Part shown: piece by piece, positions 13,916-27,500 of the stretch
Layout of the letters: the number at the start of each line of letters is the position of its first letter
How positions within the stretch are numbered: the stretch's first letter is position 1
Source of the DNA: Himantopus leucocephalus
Taxonomy: Eukaryota > Chordata > Aves > Charadriiformes > Recurvirostridae
Direction of reading: 5' to 3'
Assembly: GCA_003993805.1 (NCBI GenBank)
Contig: RSEF01000003.1
Location: 105,646,095-105,710,094, forward strand
DNA: 64,000 nucleotides
The notes under the pieces: model-generated
Database searches by the model: none
What the model was told of the DNA's origin: nothing
Seen by the model: the letters and a program-made list of their open reading frames with translations, nothing else
Position numbers and translations under genes: made by a program

Positions 13916-13985
13916 ATGGCAGGGGGGTTGGAACTAGATGATCTTTAAGGTCCTTTCCCACCCAACCCATTCTATGATTCTATGA
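13916..13985 (+). mobile_element. CR1 LINE 3' terminus
   Basis: The sequence reads atggcaggggggttggaact, then agatgatctttaaggtcctt, and ends with attctatgattctatgaa, the CR1 terminal octamer repeat. It lies in the same orientation as the RT fragment before the gap, so both are probably one element. Confidence 0.92.
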
Positions 13986-16900
13986 AATACTCATTGATCT
14001 ATCTGTAGTAGTCCTTGTACTGGGAATACCTGCTTACGTCCTGTTTTTCTTCTCAGAAGGTCTCTCTTTTGGGTTACGTGTTGCAGAGGGAGAACTTCCC
14101 AGTGCGTAGTTAAGTAGCAGTCTGATTTGCAGCTGAATTTAGGAGATGACTAAACACTTTAAAATGCAATGATTTGTGAGAGAAAAGGCAAGACTGCAGA
14201 AAAGACTTCAGTTTGGTTCCTCATACATTCTGTAAACTTGTACATTTTTAACATTTTTACAGCTGCAAGTCATAAAGCTACATACCACGTTGCCTCGAGA
14301 CAACTGACTCGGGAAACCCACTGGTGTCTGTTGTGCTGTGGACTTGCCTGTGTGCTAGTGCTGGTTTTAATTGTCTGTCTGTATGAGGAGATGTCCTCAG
14401 AGTATCTCCTCAGGTTGGAGGTTAAGCTGTTTCTCATTACTTTGAATAGCAATGATACGTTTAATTGCGCGCCCAGTTGAGCCAGCTCGGAGCTGGTGAG
14501 CAGCAGTGGAGCTGGGCATAAGTCATCGAGTTACTCATGTAGCTTCTTACCCTTTCCTTAAGTTGTTCTGGTTAATAGTATAATATAATAATAACTCTGG
14601 ACAATAACAGGTTTGCTTCCCTGGCCTGTGTGATGGCAATTCTGTTGTGGCAGATGTTTTAAGTTTAACTCTCAATAAACTGCAGGCACAAAGCCAGTTA
14701 CTGCGCATACAGTTGAATACTGGCTTGGTGGATCTACAAACCAGATTGCACCCAGGCTACCTGAAGTGGTAGGGCTCATTAAAAAGAAATTGGTGTTGGT
14801 CTAGGAGAGAGCTACATCTCCTTGTTGGGAATATTTTTTCTGCACCCGGAAATATTTTCTCGTCCCCTGAAGGCAGCCCTGTGCTCTGATAGTGACACTT
14901 TCGTTGGAGAATGAGAAGGCTTAAAAACTGGCTCATACTGCACACCTTTTTAATCCCAGCTTTCTCAGATCAATGAATCACCTTTTCTTAATTGCACATG
15001 GAGGAAGCAACAGTCATGACAGTGCTTATAAATGATGCAGTTTGCTTTTACTCAGGACGCTAAAGTTAGGGGGTGAATTCCAGGCAGACACCTGAGCTAC
15101 ATTAAGGTTATTCAGAGCAAAGCTTGGTTTTAGTCTTAATGTCTTTGCTACCAAATTTTAGTAAGTAAACATGAGACAGACTGCTCCCCCTCGGCAGCAG
15201 ATATGGTTGTTTTGGTGTGGCCTGTTCCAAAATGGATCTGATGACCAGTGTTTAAAAATCAGCACCCTCCCATGCTGCAAACCTCCAGGTGTGAGAGCCT
15301 GTGCTGCAGCTCCCGTCGAAGGAGATCAGAGAGGGGTGATGACGTGCTGACGTCAGAAAATGGATGTGAAGATGCTGGGGGACAGCACCAAGAGCAGTCT
15401 AGCCTATGGGTGCTGAGGGATGAGGCTACAGGTGGCAATTAATCCTGTTTAATCTTATTTTTAAGATATTTTTCTCTATGCATTGTGAGACTCTGTCATA
15501 ATCTTGTTGTTTAGGTTTCTCTGCGAGCTGGTGGTGGTCAGCGTGCTTTAAAATAGCTGTTTTCACAAAGCTGTGTTCATTGCCAAGTCCAATCTCATGG
15601 GGTAGAGTAGACTTCCAACCCCAGCAAGCAAACAGGTCTCCCCTTGGGTGCTTGCCCTGCTGAGAGGCTGTTCTCCTCCCTCCCTGACTAGAAACTGCCC
15701 CACTTTCAGTTTTAGCTTACTCGTGGGCTGTTTAATAGTTTGAGGGTTTTTTTGTCAGCACTATGGGTTTATTTTTTCCCATCTGCTGTTCACCATCCTG
15801 ATGCGGTTACAGCAAAAGCTCCTCTCCCTTCTCATGCTTTTGTTTTAAGATGCATCAGCCAAGNAGTATAATTGCTTCAAGTCTACTTCTCTTTTTTTTT
15901 TTTTTTAAATTTGTATCACTGAAGAACATTTTGATCTTTGCTCTTTCTTTTTATTTGCATGATCTAATTCAGCTTGACTTTGGCAATTTCTCTTTACCCC
16001 TTTGCTTCCTGACCTCCGTGACACAGCTGCCTTTGCTGAGCAGCCCTTCCTCGCAGGCAGTCTGCTTAGTCCTAAAATCCCTTTTTTGGTGATTGTTTCT
16101 CCAGTTAGATTGGGAATCATTCCCTAGATGTCTCTAGATGTCTCCCCCACGTTGCTTGGGGTTATAAGTACCAACTCTTTTTTTNTTTTTTTTTTTTTTT
16201 TTTTTTTAAATCTTCGCCGTAAAGATATTCTAAGCTTGTTACAAGTGTGTCCTTGAGCACTTCAGTCTGGTTGACTTCCATGCCGAGTCCCTCTGATTCC
16301 TCAAAGCTTATGGGAAATTGAAAATACGAATTTCTATGTTTCACTTCAGAGTATTCTTCTACCTAAACCACCTCTCCATGATTACGATTGCCTCCGGAGT
16401 TACTTTCTGCGAGCACTTACAGCTACTTACAGTGTCTAAATTAGTATCGCCCTTTTTTAGTTCAGCAGCTGGAGGATTACAACAGCTGTCTGCTGCTTCC
16501 AGGAATATCTGTGGTCAGCTCTTAACGTTAATAGTAGGTTCTTCAGTTGAGTATTTTGGGAAGTTACAGTCCCACAGTAAGATAAGCCCTGTTCACACTT
16601 TTATCTTGCTGCGGACCTTGCAGTCAACACTGCACTCCCATGCAAACTCTGTAGGATGTAGGACAACCCATGCTGTTGTCCCTCCTTCCCCCAGGCAGCA
16701 TGGACCCCGTAGCACCATAGGCGTCTTCCTGAGTTTCTTCTCCTTCTGCTTCCTGGCTTTTCTGTTGCATTGCCCTGGCTCCCAGTATCAATATGTTAAT
16801 CCTTGATCTTGTTTCTTACTCATCATCTGTGAATTTCTGGCTAATTATCTACCATCCTATCTGACTGCTGCTATTGATGTTAATACGCTCTTTGTTCTCC

Positions 16901-18643
16901 TAAGTTTGGATGATATGTGCTTTTTTGTCCACATTTACCAATCCCCCTGCCTGTTTATTAAAACCAGATGTGGGAATTAACTGATTTTCCTGATTATCCT
17001 CTCGCTAGAGGTTTTTTTTTCTTTAGTTTAAAAATCTCAGCTGTGCCTGCTGTGATCACAGAAGGCCATCTTTCATCCATGGAGAAATGTCCTTTTTCCA
17101 TTAATGCCTTCTGGTGGTGGAACACCCTAAAACTTCCCTTGCAGTGTCAGTTCTTGAACCATATGGATGGCATTAACTTGTAATGGCTTTTCCTTCCTTT
17201 TGTAGCATCGAAAGGAAGTCCCTGGGGATGATGCTCAGAGGCTAAGTCTGGTCTCGCCCGGCTCTCTCTGTAGCCTAGAGGGAGGTAGGCACCACCAGGG
17301 AGCATCTAAAACAGGCTCCTGCTTCAAATTGCCTTTCTAGTCTACTTCTCCCACTGGCAGAGAGACTATCCTCTTCTGGGCTAAATTTAGTCTTGAGCCT
17401 TGTTCATGCCTGTGGTTGAGTTCTCTATCTGCCCACTAAGCACAAGAGCACTTCATCTCTTACTGGATCGCCAAAGATAAACCTCTTGGGCAACAAGGAA
17501 CAAGAATACTCTTAATAATAAGGACCAAATAAAGTGGTGTAAGTAAACAGAGAGCTGAGAACCAGTACGGTGGAGCAGCTGAAAAGCTTTCATGGTGCAA
17601 AGATATCTTGCAGCATCTCTCCAGAAGGAAGAATGAGTCCAGATTGCTGTGCCTACAGAGAGCGATTGTTTTATTTCCCATTAAGAGGGTAGACACAAAA
17701 TCAGATTTCCACCCTGAGTTGTCTTATATTTTTAGCCCGTGATTGGATTGCAAATGCACACTGGATATTTACATTTCTGGAAGCGGGCTCTGGTGCTGTC
17801 TTCTTAACCAGGATCCAAGTTAATTTGCTGAGCTTCCAGATGGGAGCCATTCATTTCTCTGTTACAAATTTGCAGGAATGCTTAATTTAATCTAGATTTT
17901 CTAGCTCAGTAGTTTGCCTAATCTAACATTCAAGCATTTTCCTTACCTCCCCTTCTGCTTTTTTTTTTTCCCCCTTCCCCTTGAGCTGAATTATCCACTT
18001 GTGCAGAATAAAGAAAATGGGTTTTGCAGAAGGAGCCACCTGTCCGTCATCCATCCTGTGTGGAAGCAGATTGTCCTTCTGTCTCCTATAGAAAGTTTCC
18101 TACGAGGGGACTAAGCACAAGGCATAGCTGGTAGAGCCTCTTAGCCCTGATTTACTTGGTTTGTTGAGGCCTCTTAAATTTTGCTAGCCTCTTGGTTTTA
18201 AACTACTTAATGATCACCTTATTCTGGTCTAGTACATGTGCTGAATAAAGATGTTGTTGAAGTCCTGGCTCCTTCTCTGTTGTGGGTAGATAAGGATATT
18301 TGTAGGAGGAGGCTCATAATTTTCCTTAGCAACATTCAGCCTCCAGTGCATTGAGTGACTCGTGATTGTATTATAGCCATTTCTTTAATGAAATTTTAAA
18401 CTACATGTTTCTTTACAATCACTTCTGCCTGGGGTTCTTAGATAGCCATGCAAACACTGCGTATATCATTGCCGTGGCGTGCAGTACACACTGAAGAAGC
18501 AGATGGGGTGCAGACAGGTAAGGTTAGCTCACGAGCTGGCCCCTTCCTTCATTACTGCATTTTCCATAACAGTTAAGACTGTGGTAGGAAAAAATGATGC
18601 ATCACAGTTTTACTACTTTAGTTTCAGAATGAGTCTATTGAAG
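13986..18643. other. Non-coding sequence, no gene recognised
   Basis: This is mixed unique sequence with homopolymer T runs near 15892-15906 and 16177-16207. Single Ns at 15864 and 16185 mark uncertain bases. No exon or intact repeat is recognised. Confidence 0.55.
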
Positions 18644-18940
18644 CAGCTTGAGGTCAACTTTATTATTTCTTCTTCTTGTGTTACAAATTCCCAGTGCTCC
18701 CAATAGCCAAACCTCATCCCAGAAGTGCTCCATGGAGAGACTGCATCCCTAAGCCCCGGAGATGTAGAGCGCCCAGAGAAACAGGCACACCNCAGCTTGA
18801 GGTCAACTTTATTATTTCTTCTTCTTGTGTTACAAATTCCCAGTGCTCCCAATAGCCAAACCTCATCCCAGAAGTGCTCCACGGAGAGACTGCATCCCTA
18901 AGCCCCGGAGATGTAGAGCGCCTGGAGAAACAGGCACACT
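18644..18940. repeat. 148-bp direct duplication separated by a single N
   Basis: Sequence 18644-18791 is repeated almost exactly at 18793-18940, with N at 18792 between them. I see only a handful of differences (catggag/cacggag, gcccagag/gcctggag, cacacc/cacact). A near-identical copy on each side of one N suggests two overlapping contig ends that were joined without merging. Confidence 0.93.
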
Positions 18941-21900
18941 TGAGAGCTCGCCCTGAGCAAGTTGGGTCAGTGACCTGCAAAACTGAGCACATGGATGAGC
19001 AGTTACAATTGTCCTTCTTGGTTCCTGTGGTGTTTATGGTCAAGCAGCAGTTGAAGGAAGCTGGGCTGGGTAGGGAATACGCAATATGAAACTGTCCTAC
19101 TTCATTCCTTGCTCAGGATTGTTGCCGGTGAGGAGTGATGCTGGGGATGAAGTGATAAGGTACCAGAAGACATCTTTTTGTTGAGCATCTGTACAACATA
19201 AAGTCGTGCTGCCTCCTGGTCTGTGGCTCAGGCCCCAAGGTCTCAGGGTGATGCTCAACCCTTGCAAAGGTGGAGCAAATTGGGTATTTGGCTACGTAGT
19301 CAGGAGACTCTGCTCACTTCTGGTATAAATAGTCCTTGGTACTGTTTCATTTTAGGGATGGGAGTATCCATATTGTTTTTTTTTTTTCCCCAGAGCAGAT
19401 GAGCAGACAGGTTTTGGAGTATTTTATCAGGCTGTGGAAGTGATGGGTGCTCAGTTCTGGAAGGCGAATGGTAGAGATGAAGTGATGGTTGTGCCTGGGA
19501 AGGCAGGCATGAGCTCGGCAGCGCAGCCCAACCCCGGGACTGAGGGCAGGGGTATATCTTGTACGTGCTCGAAGGGTCAAGGTACAACCTGGACCTGATT
19601 CTCAACACCACTGGCAGGCTGTGAAACTCCACAAAAGTGGTATGTTGGAAATGATACAGCGGAAGGTGATTTGGCTAACAGTACTCAGCTCAGCATCTCA
19701 GGTGAACAGACAGTAACCCAGAAAGGGTGGGAAATTATTTGAAATTATATAAATGGTCNAGGGTGGGAAATTATTTGAAATTATATAAATGGTACTATCA
19801 TATATATTTTATTGGACCCTTGTGTTCTCTCTTACTCTACCACTATAAAAAAGGATGAATATAATGGATAAAGAAACAGCACTGGTATTAGAAACAGAAG
19901 CTTCTGTAACGTAGCCACGAGATAAGCTTGTTACATTGAAACTCTCAGCCTGGAAGTTTTCTCCCCATCATGCTGCACATGTAAACTTGGTAAGACCCTT
20001 TAGGAATTTCTCACGGTCTCCTGCTGCCTTAGTGCGACCAGGACATCGAAAACACGGGATTATCCCTGTGTTCCCCCCACTCACAGCACCGTACGGTGTG
20101 CACATGTTGGGAAAATTGCTTGGTGAGGCTGCCCTGCAGCATCCAGAGCTGGTTCGGGCTACCTAGCAAATCCTATTAAGTCAGGAGTGTCAATACAATG
20201 TGTACAACTTTGGTTCGGGGGAGGCTATTTATAGCTGCAGTAAGAGTATTGTGTGCGCAGGGCTTTTCTTTCACACCTAATCAGGGACCTTGGCAGATTC
20301 GCCGTCCCCTTTACCTGCTCAGCAGCTCTGGTGCCAGACCTCTGAGAGCACCAGTGTTCTGGCTGGAGATCCTGGTCATCTTTTAATGAGGTTGTGATTT
20401 TCTGCCTGCCTCTCTGTACAGCGTCTTCTCTTCTGCTGGCTCACAGGGTTCAGTGATTCAGCTCTCAGGACGTGCAGTGCCCCACTGTCACCATGAGCAC
20501 TGCGGTGGGAAGGAGGAGGGACACCATATATATGTCAGCAATGTCATTGAACTTCTCAAGCTCTTCTCGGTGATGAGTGAGCTTTCTAAAATGTTTTGGG
20601 GTAAAGTGCATAAGATTCGGAGTTTGGAGGAGCCGAATGTGGCAGAGATGCAGGGGCAGGGTAGCGAGGGAGATGTACTTGGTCTTTGTGGGAAGGATGA
20701 TTTACACACCCCGGCAGTGATGTCAGTTCGTGGTTTTGGGGACTGGCTGAGGAGATAGGAAGGACTCATCTATAAGAAGTTTCCAGCCTGGGGTAGTCCA
20801 GCGGTGGAGCGAGGACCTCCTTTGTGAGCCTGTGTTTGCAGTCTGGTTTTAGGCTTTGGCATTTGGCAAGCACACTAATGGTATGTCAAGGAATTGCCAC
20901 TAATTTAGTTTTAAAATAACACAGTATCAGTGGAGCACAAATAGCACAGACCAGCAAGAACACGTTCCTTCCCACAGCCAGCCTGGGCTGGGGTCCCCCC
21001 ACCTCCACGAGCCTCCCAGGATGCTGCCACAAAGTGCAATCAAATGTGTTAGTAGAGCGTACAAGCTTTCTGCATGCTTACTGCATTGCATTGAGTGAGT
21101 TGATTATAGGGACTGTTGATTTTATGGGTTTTTTATATTCTTATTGGGAGCCATTTGTCAGTCTGCACGGAAATCTGATTAGCTGTGAATTGCTAGCTCT
21201 CTGGTATATGTTGACCTATAAAGTGAAGGATGCGGCAGTAAACACAGTCCATTAGGCTGCTGGAGAAGTCTGTAGGCTTCTTTGGAGGTTGGAAAGGAGA
21301 GGTCCTGACAGTTAAATGCCTTTCCCTTGGGAACTGGCGCATGTTTGGTGCAGAGGGTCTGTGCCAGCATCCCTTAGCGGGGGGGCTGGCAACCCATTTC
21401 AGCCCACTGGTGCTGCTCTCCGCTCCTGGGAGTCTGGGCTCTGGGGGTCGGTGGGTCTCTGTGCCCACCCCGGTGGTGAGCTGAGAAGGAGCTGCCTTAC
21501 TACCAGTGGTCTTGTGTGGGAAGGGAGCAGGATGTTGGTGTCACTGCAGCCACAAATTCGCCCCGTTGGCAAAGCAGTGCGGCAAAGCCTCGGGCAGCGG
21601 GTAGGGGAAGATGCTGGTCCTGTAGATGAAGGGAATAAGGAATTGTAGCTGACTGTGGTGCTTCTGTGGTGCTCCTAGAAGTAAGCATGATGCTCCTCGC
21701 AGAGTGCGGTTCGTTAGTTAAGTAGGTTTAAATTCAAGTCTCCTTCATGGCACGGGGGCACAGCATAAGGCTTCCGCTTTGCCCAGCAAATGCACCTCCC
21801 CATCGCTCCGCATAAAATAACTTTCAGATTTTAAGCAACGGAATACTTAAACTTGGCACCAGGCACCTCAGTGTGTTGCCAGAGGGTGTTGAATGGACAC

Positions 21901-24280
21901 TGGATGTGATCGGATAAAGCATGGACAGGGCGACTAATGACACCTGCAGCCTTGCAGCAATGTTTTTGTCAAATGTCTCCAGAGTAGCACAAGCCCAGGG
22001 CTCTTCTCACCCATATCCACTTCTTTTTTCTTAATTACAACGGAAGATTTGATTTTTTGTTAACAGTGTAGGAAAAACTTTTGGCGATAAGGCAAGCAGA
22101 GGCTGTGGAAAGCTCTGCCCTGGATGGCAGTGTATTCCGGATGCCGCTGCCAAGCATCACGCAGGATGAGGTGGTTTGGGGCAGCAGAGGGATGCTACTC
22201 ACGTCCCCATCCTGGCATCCCCGAAAGAGGCCAAGCCTCCATCCAGAACAGGAAAAAGGTGTATTTTTAACTACTGTTTTGACAGGACAAGTTCAGTTGC
22301 TTGGTCAAGGTGGATCTGGGCTGCAGCGTGCCTGAATGGCGTGTCAGTGTACAGCCTGCCCCGGTCCCTCCTGGGCGCCCCAATACATTGACCTGTTTTG
22401 AAAACCCAGTCTGGCTGGTTGAGAGGGGCCAAGAGGGCTGAGTGAGAGTGAAGCGAGGGGTGGTTGTTAGCTAACATAATCTGCTGTCCTAAAGCCAGCC
22501 TCTGTCTTACCACGTGTTTGTTGGGTTGGACTGGAAAAAGATGTTTCACATCAGCTCTGCATCTTAAAACACACAAAAATATTTGCCAGCCTTTCCAAAA
22601 CATTTTTGAATTAATTAAGGTATCTGCAAGGCTGTGTTGAATCTACTTTTTATCCTGGCGCAGAGGACAACTGAGTGCTTGGAGTGACCTAACTGTCTTA
22701 GCTTCCACCTTTTTATACTCACAATCGTCGTCTTATTACTGTTGAGGTTGTGGAGCTAAGCTTGTGTCTTCAGGTCTTGTAGTGCTTGAAGCTGTCCAGT
22801 CCGTCCCTGAGCTGCTGTGCAATGGCATACCCACCAAATTTTTCTTGTCTTAGAGGTAAAAATCAGTAGTGAGATACTAAAACTGAAGCAGACGCCTTCT
22901 TACGATTTCAAGTGGCTTTGTTTTATCTTTGAAGTTTGCTTTCATCAAAAGGTTGGCTTACACTTGTTGTCCAAGCAGTATGGTATCTGGCAAGTAGCGA
23001 GGGCATTTTTCTGTCTGGGATGAGGCATCGCTGGTGATGTCAGAGCGGTGCGGAGTTGGCGTAGCACTTGCAAACGATCATTCATAAAACCAGTGCTGTG
23101 ATTAATTAGGGTTTTCAGAGCTCTGAAACAGTCATTTCTATATTAATAATGTTCACGCCTAAATGGCCCTCCGCTGGCATGGGATTTCTCTTTGAACAGA
23201 GGTTGAAACAGGTAATTTTGCCATTAGAGCCTGAATATGTAGCCACACCAGGCTGTGGGCACAAACTGGGTCTTGTGTAAATGTATTTGCTCCTTGAAGG
23301 TTTTCTTCTCTTTGATGCAGACGCCTTGCTGCTGTGGGTGTAGATATGTGTATGCTGACCTAGTGACCCCCTTTTTTTTAAAAGAAAAATCTGTGAATTT
23401 CCAGTAGACACATTTTGGAAAACCAGGGGATCTTGCAACTTTTTAATTTTATTTTACCTTTGCGGGAAACTAAGTGCTTTACCAGAAATTCCCATGGTAG
23501 ATGGGTGATTAGCCAGGTGGTCTCCTACCTCCAAAAATTCAACCTGGGGAGCTGTAGACTGCAAAACCATCAACCACTTGGAAACCTTTCAACCTTTTCT
23601 ACCTGCCTGCATCTCTGAAACTAAAGTCTGCGGCGTCTCTTGAGATCCTGTGTCTTATTTAACCCAAACACTCAAAGGTACTAGAAGTAAGGATGTCTGA
23701 GGAGCTGCAGAAGAGAAGTGACAGCCAACTCCTGGCTAGTAGCGATTCAAAACTGTGTTTCAACTGGTGGGAAGGAACAAATAATCCCACGCTAGCTCTT
23801 CTTTCTCTGAAATGTCTGCAGCGAAGCTTTGGAGGTGTGAGCTGCATTTTCTGCCGGTGCTTCTCCACGTCCTGAGCCTGGATGGTTTTGTGGGAGGAGG
23901 GATAGGGGGAGACAAGCTGAGAGGGGAGCCGCCTGCCTGCTTTTACTCCGTAGCCGTGCTAAGGGCATGTTCCCTCTCTGAGCTCTCTCTTCAGGCTTTG
24001 CCTGCTTTGTGGAGAGATTTAATTCAGTGTTTGAGAGACTCTTGTTTTGCCCGTGTAGGAACCGGGATGCTGAGGGGAATAGTGGAAATATATGGGGTGA
24101 TACGGTGACGTCTGTTCTACACCATCGCCCAGGAATTTGTGAGTGTTGGAAGGACGTAAAATGTAAAACCCATCGCTGGGCGGAGTGAGGGTGAACGTGT
24201 GGTTTGTGCATGTGTTTTCGCTTCGTATTCAAGAAAAAAAAAAACATCTAAAAATAAACTGCTGGCTCGCTACTGCTTCC
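18941..24280. other. Non-coding sequence, no gene recognised
   Basis: No coding or repeat family is recognised apart from the small N-flanking duplication at 19724-19793. Open frames are short and unrelated to known proteins. Confidence 0.55.
19724..19793. repeat. 34-bp direct duplication flanking a single N
   Basis: The sequence agggtgggaaattatttgaa continuing to aaatggt occurs at 19724-19757 and again at 19760-19793, with cN between (N at 19759). It has the same pattern as the duplications at 18.8 kb and 56.4 kb. Confidence 0.93.
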
Positions 24281-24550
24281 TGGTTCGCACGGGGCTGCGT
24301 GCGGCGGAGCAGCCGGCGGGATGGGGCGGCCGGACCAGTCTGGGGAACCCCCGGCCTGAGCCCGGGGCGGCCGGAGGGTCGAGGTGAGGGAGGTGAGCTG
24401 AGGGGGATGAGCGGTGGGCAGCCAGCACCCCCTCGGGCAGCTGGCGGGGAGCGGGGCTGGAGGTGTGCTGGAGGTACATGGGCAACCCGTGGGCATCTGT
24501 CCCGCGTGGAGTGGCTGCCTGAAGTCCCTCCACGAATATACATCGTGGTG
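24281..24550 (+). promoter_or_regulatory. CpG-rich block; candidate promoter or 5' non-coding exon
   Basis: This stretch is markedly richer in CG dinucleotides than its surroundings: I count about 14 in the 110 bases from 24,285, and more up to 24,540. A donor-like GAG|GTGAGG lies at 24381-24389, so a non-coding first exon ending at 24383 on the + strand is possible. HPCAL1 needs an upstream 5' UTR exon because its first coding exon begins at a splice acceptor. The link is inference: no transcript evidence is available here, and other GC-rich blocks (26.94-27.09 kb, 45.04-45.15 kb, 56.64-56.70 kb) also exist. Confidence 0.25.
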
Positions 24551-27500
24551 CAAACATGTAGGTCCTCCATCAGTCCTGGGCATATGAGTTTTGAGGATGA
24601 GGGAGGTGGTTGGCTTTGAACCCTAAATCCTAGAGAGTGGTTGAGAGGTCTGGGGTGGAAGAAGCAGCTCTGGGTGACGCGGGGGAGCAAGCAGAGTGAC
24701 GGTGAAGCCCTCAAAAATGTATAGTATAACGGCAGCCTCTCATGCTGATGCAGCGGTGTGGTGTTATGGTGGTGTAACCGGCACTGAAACTTGGCTCGAG
24801 AGCCACCGGGACACTGTGTACGGCAGCCATGCCGGCTCACGGGGGTAGGGAGGAGCGGCGCAGCGCTGGGGGGTTTGCTGAGCCGGGGCCAGGAGAGCTC
24901 CAGGTGGGAAGCAAGAAAGGCAGCACCCAACTGAAACCCCACATCAGCTGTGTTCATCCAGAGCCGCCCTGGGAACTTATTTTGTCGTTAAGGATGCTAC
25001 GACATTTCCTAATGTGTTGCTTTTTTTTTTTTTTGAGAGAGAGAGAAAACCCAATGATTTGTGCAGGGGATGCACAGGCGATAAAAATGTTCCTAATACT
25101 GAAGTGTTTATGAATAAGCTGACAAAGGCAATAGGAAGTTGCGTAGTTTTCTCTGCTCTTCACAGGGAGGACCGAAACTCCCCTGGCTTGTGGTCAGTAA
25201 GATAGCGCAGACCCTGGTTCTGGTCTGAGCAGCCACCAGGGACCTTTACTTTCTTCTCTATGTGAGCTAAATCCATTTTACTCCATAAACCTCCATGAAC
25301 TTTTTTTTTACTTCCATGAACCTACCTCGCTTGTCTCAAATCCAGAAGCAGATTTTTTGGAAAGATTTTCTCTGAAAGTCCTTCTAAGTTTTATCAGTGA
25401 TTTCTCATCAGTAGCCCTACCGCCTGTTTTTATACTTCATGGCTTGTCAGTTCTCAGAGGTTTAGCAACCTCCTGGAAAAATGTGCACCAAGCAATGAAG
25501 GAGCCTGATGGGGGAATCAGTGGCTTCAGTCCTTCGTGATCTCGGTTTTCTGACTCGTATTAATGTATTTTTCCCCCAGCCCGGAGGAGATGGCGCTTGC
25601 AGGCTCAGCAGTGGGCTGGCGGAGCGGCACCGGGGAGGTACGGGCTCACCAAGCAGTGGCTTGCCCAGCTGGAGTGGCCAACGAGAAGCATCTGGCATTT
25701 TAAGAGCATTAGTAGACCATGGATATTATATCTGTATGTAAAAGGTACTTTAAAAAAATGCCTGGAGGGGTTGCAGATTACCCATCTAGCTGGTGAAGCA
25801 TCCGAAAAGCAGAGCTGCATGGGGGAAGCATCTTGGCCTATTGCAGCTTTTTTGAGCAGGGATAAAGTTGATGGATGCAATTTAGTTTCTGGATGACCGT
25901 AGGCAGTTTGGCACAAGTAATCATGAAGGGAGTAATCGTGGGTGGAAAGGAAAACACGGCTGGTGTGGCGGAGCAGGGTTCTGATGAGAATCACAGTCTG
26001 GGTTTCTTTCCACCTTTTTTCCCCCCGAAGAAAGTGCAAGCCCTGGTGGCTCTGTCTCTGCTTCGTGGAGCTGCTGCAGCTGCCTGGGGGGATGCTCTGC
26101 GCCACGGCCGCTGGGTACCAAAGCACCCGCAGGGGAGATGTTCCTGCATTGACTCTAGTGGTGGCACGAGGGACGGGCGTTTAACGAGGGCTGCCATCGT
26201 CTCGTCCTTGCTGGTGTCACGGCCCAGGGGTGGCAAGATGTTTTTTATTAACCACGAGTTATTCATCCGCTTGGTTTTCCTCTGTGGGGGAAGAACTCGT
26301 TATAGTGCAGGGATGCTCTTTGGTGTGTCTGGCGGTTTCAACTCACCTTGAATTTTGTGACTAATTGCTGCAGCGATCGAATTCGGTGTCTGAAGGCAGC
26401 ACCGCAGTCACGCGAGGCGCTTGGGAGGAGACTAAAGTAATTTTTCTATTCAGCTTCTCTGAAGATTTCTTTTCATCTGGCCAGTTTGGCCAGTTTTGTT
26501 GTTGCTTGGTTAGGTTTTTGATATTTTGAGGTGTGTATGTGGTTTTTTTTGTTATTAAAGAAAAGACAAAATAATAGCTTCTTGCCTCTTTAATGTAATG
26601 CAATTAGACAGAGGAGGAAGCTACTGAATGGCTCTGGTTAGAGCTGTGAAAAAGAATAATTTTAACTGCTGTTACATGAAAAATCTTTCTTTTTCTGCTT
26701 TTATGATGATGACCGCCCATTTGTATTGTAGCGTCTGTTCCTGTAAGAATGTGGAAGGAAATGAACGGGCTCAGCAGAAACTGAAACCCAAACTAATCTC
26801 ATGCTGGAGTAAATGCTCAATAGTCTCATTGTCCGTGGGCACTTCAGCAGCAAACCCAGAAAAAAAACCCAACCAACCAGCATTAAAAACCAGCACAGAT
26901 GGCAGAGAAAGCATTAAAGCCCTTTTGTTGTTTTCCCCAGCACCCTGCGGGCTCCACGCGTGTGCCCGGCGAGCCCAGAGCTGGGCGGCAAGCTGCCGGG
27001 AGCTTTGCCCTGCTGCTCGGGGTGCCGGGCACGGGGTCCCACAGCTGGCGGTGCCGGAACACGGCTTCACCATCACCGGCGAGGCGGCCGGTTCCTGCCA
27101 AAGCTCTTTATGAGCTTTGGGAGGCTGGCTGCCCTGCATCCCGCAGAGTCCTGCCGTCCTTTCACCCTGCGCTTCCCCACTTGCATAACTGACTTAGGCA
27201 TTACCCTCCCCGCTCTCCTGGCCCTGTCTTCCTCACTTGGGCATCACTTGGCCTCTGTGTTTTGATAAGTAACCTCTGGGTGAGGCCGGGAGTTTTTCGA
27301 AGCAGAGACACCAAGTTTACATTCTTGCCTATTTAATTTTGCAGATCTGTTTCATACCTAAACTCACTGGGGTTATTTACCGAAAGTATGTGGCGAATAG
27401 TATTTCTCATTTGAAAAAAAATCCTGGTAGCTTGTGAACTCTTGATGCTTTCTCCAGTCAGAAACTGAAAGTGGAATCGATTTTTTTTTTAATTACTTTG

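Noticed and set aside
24229..24957. 242-codon minus-strand open frame over the CpG-rich block
   Set aside because: Pro/Ser/Arg-rich product typical of reading GC-rich non-coding DNA; no recognisable domain.
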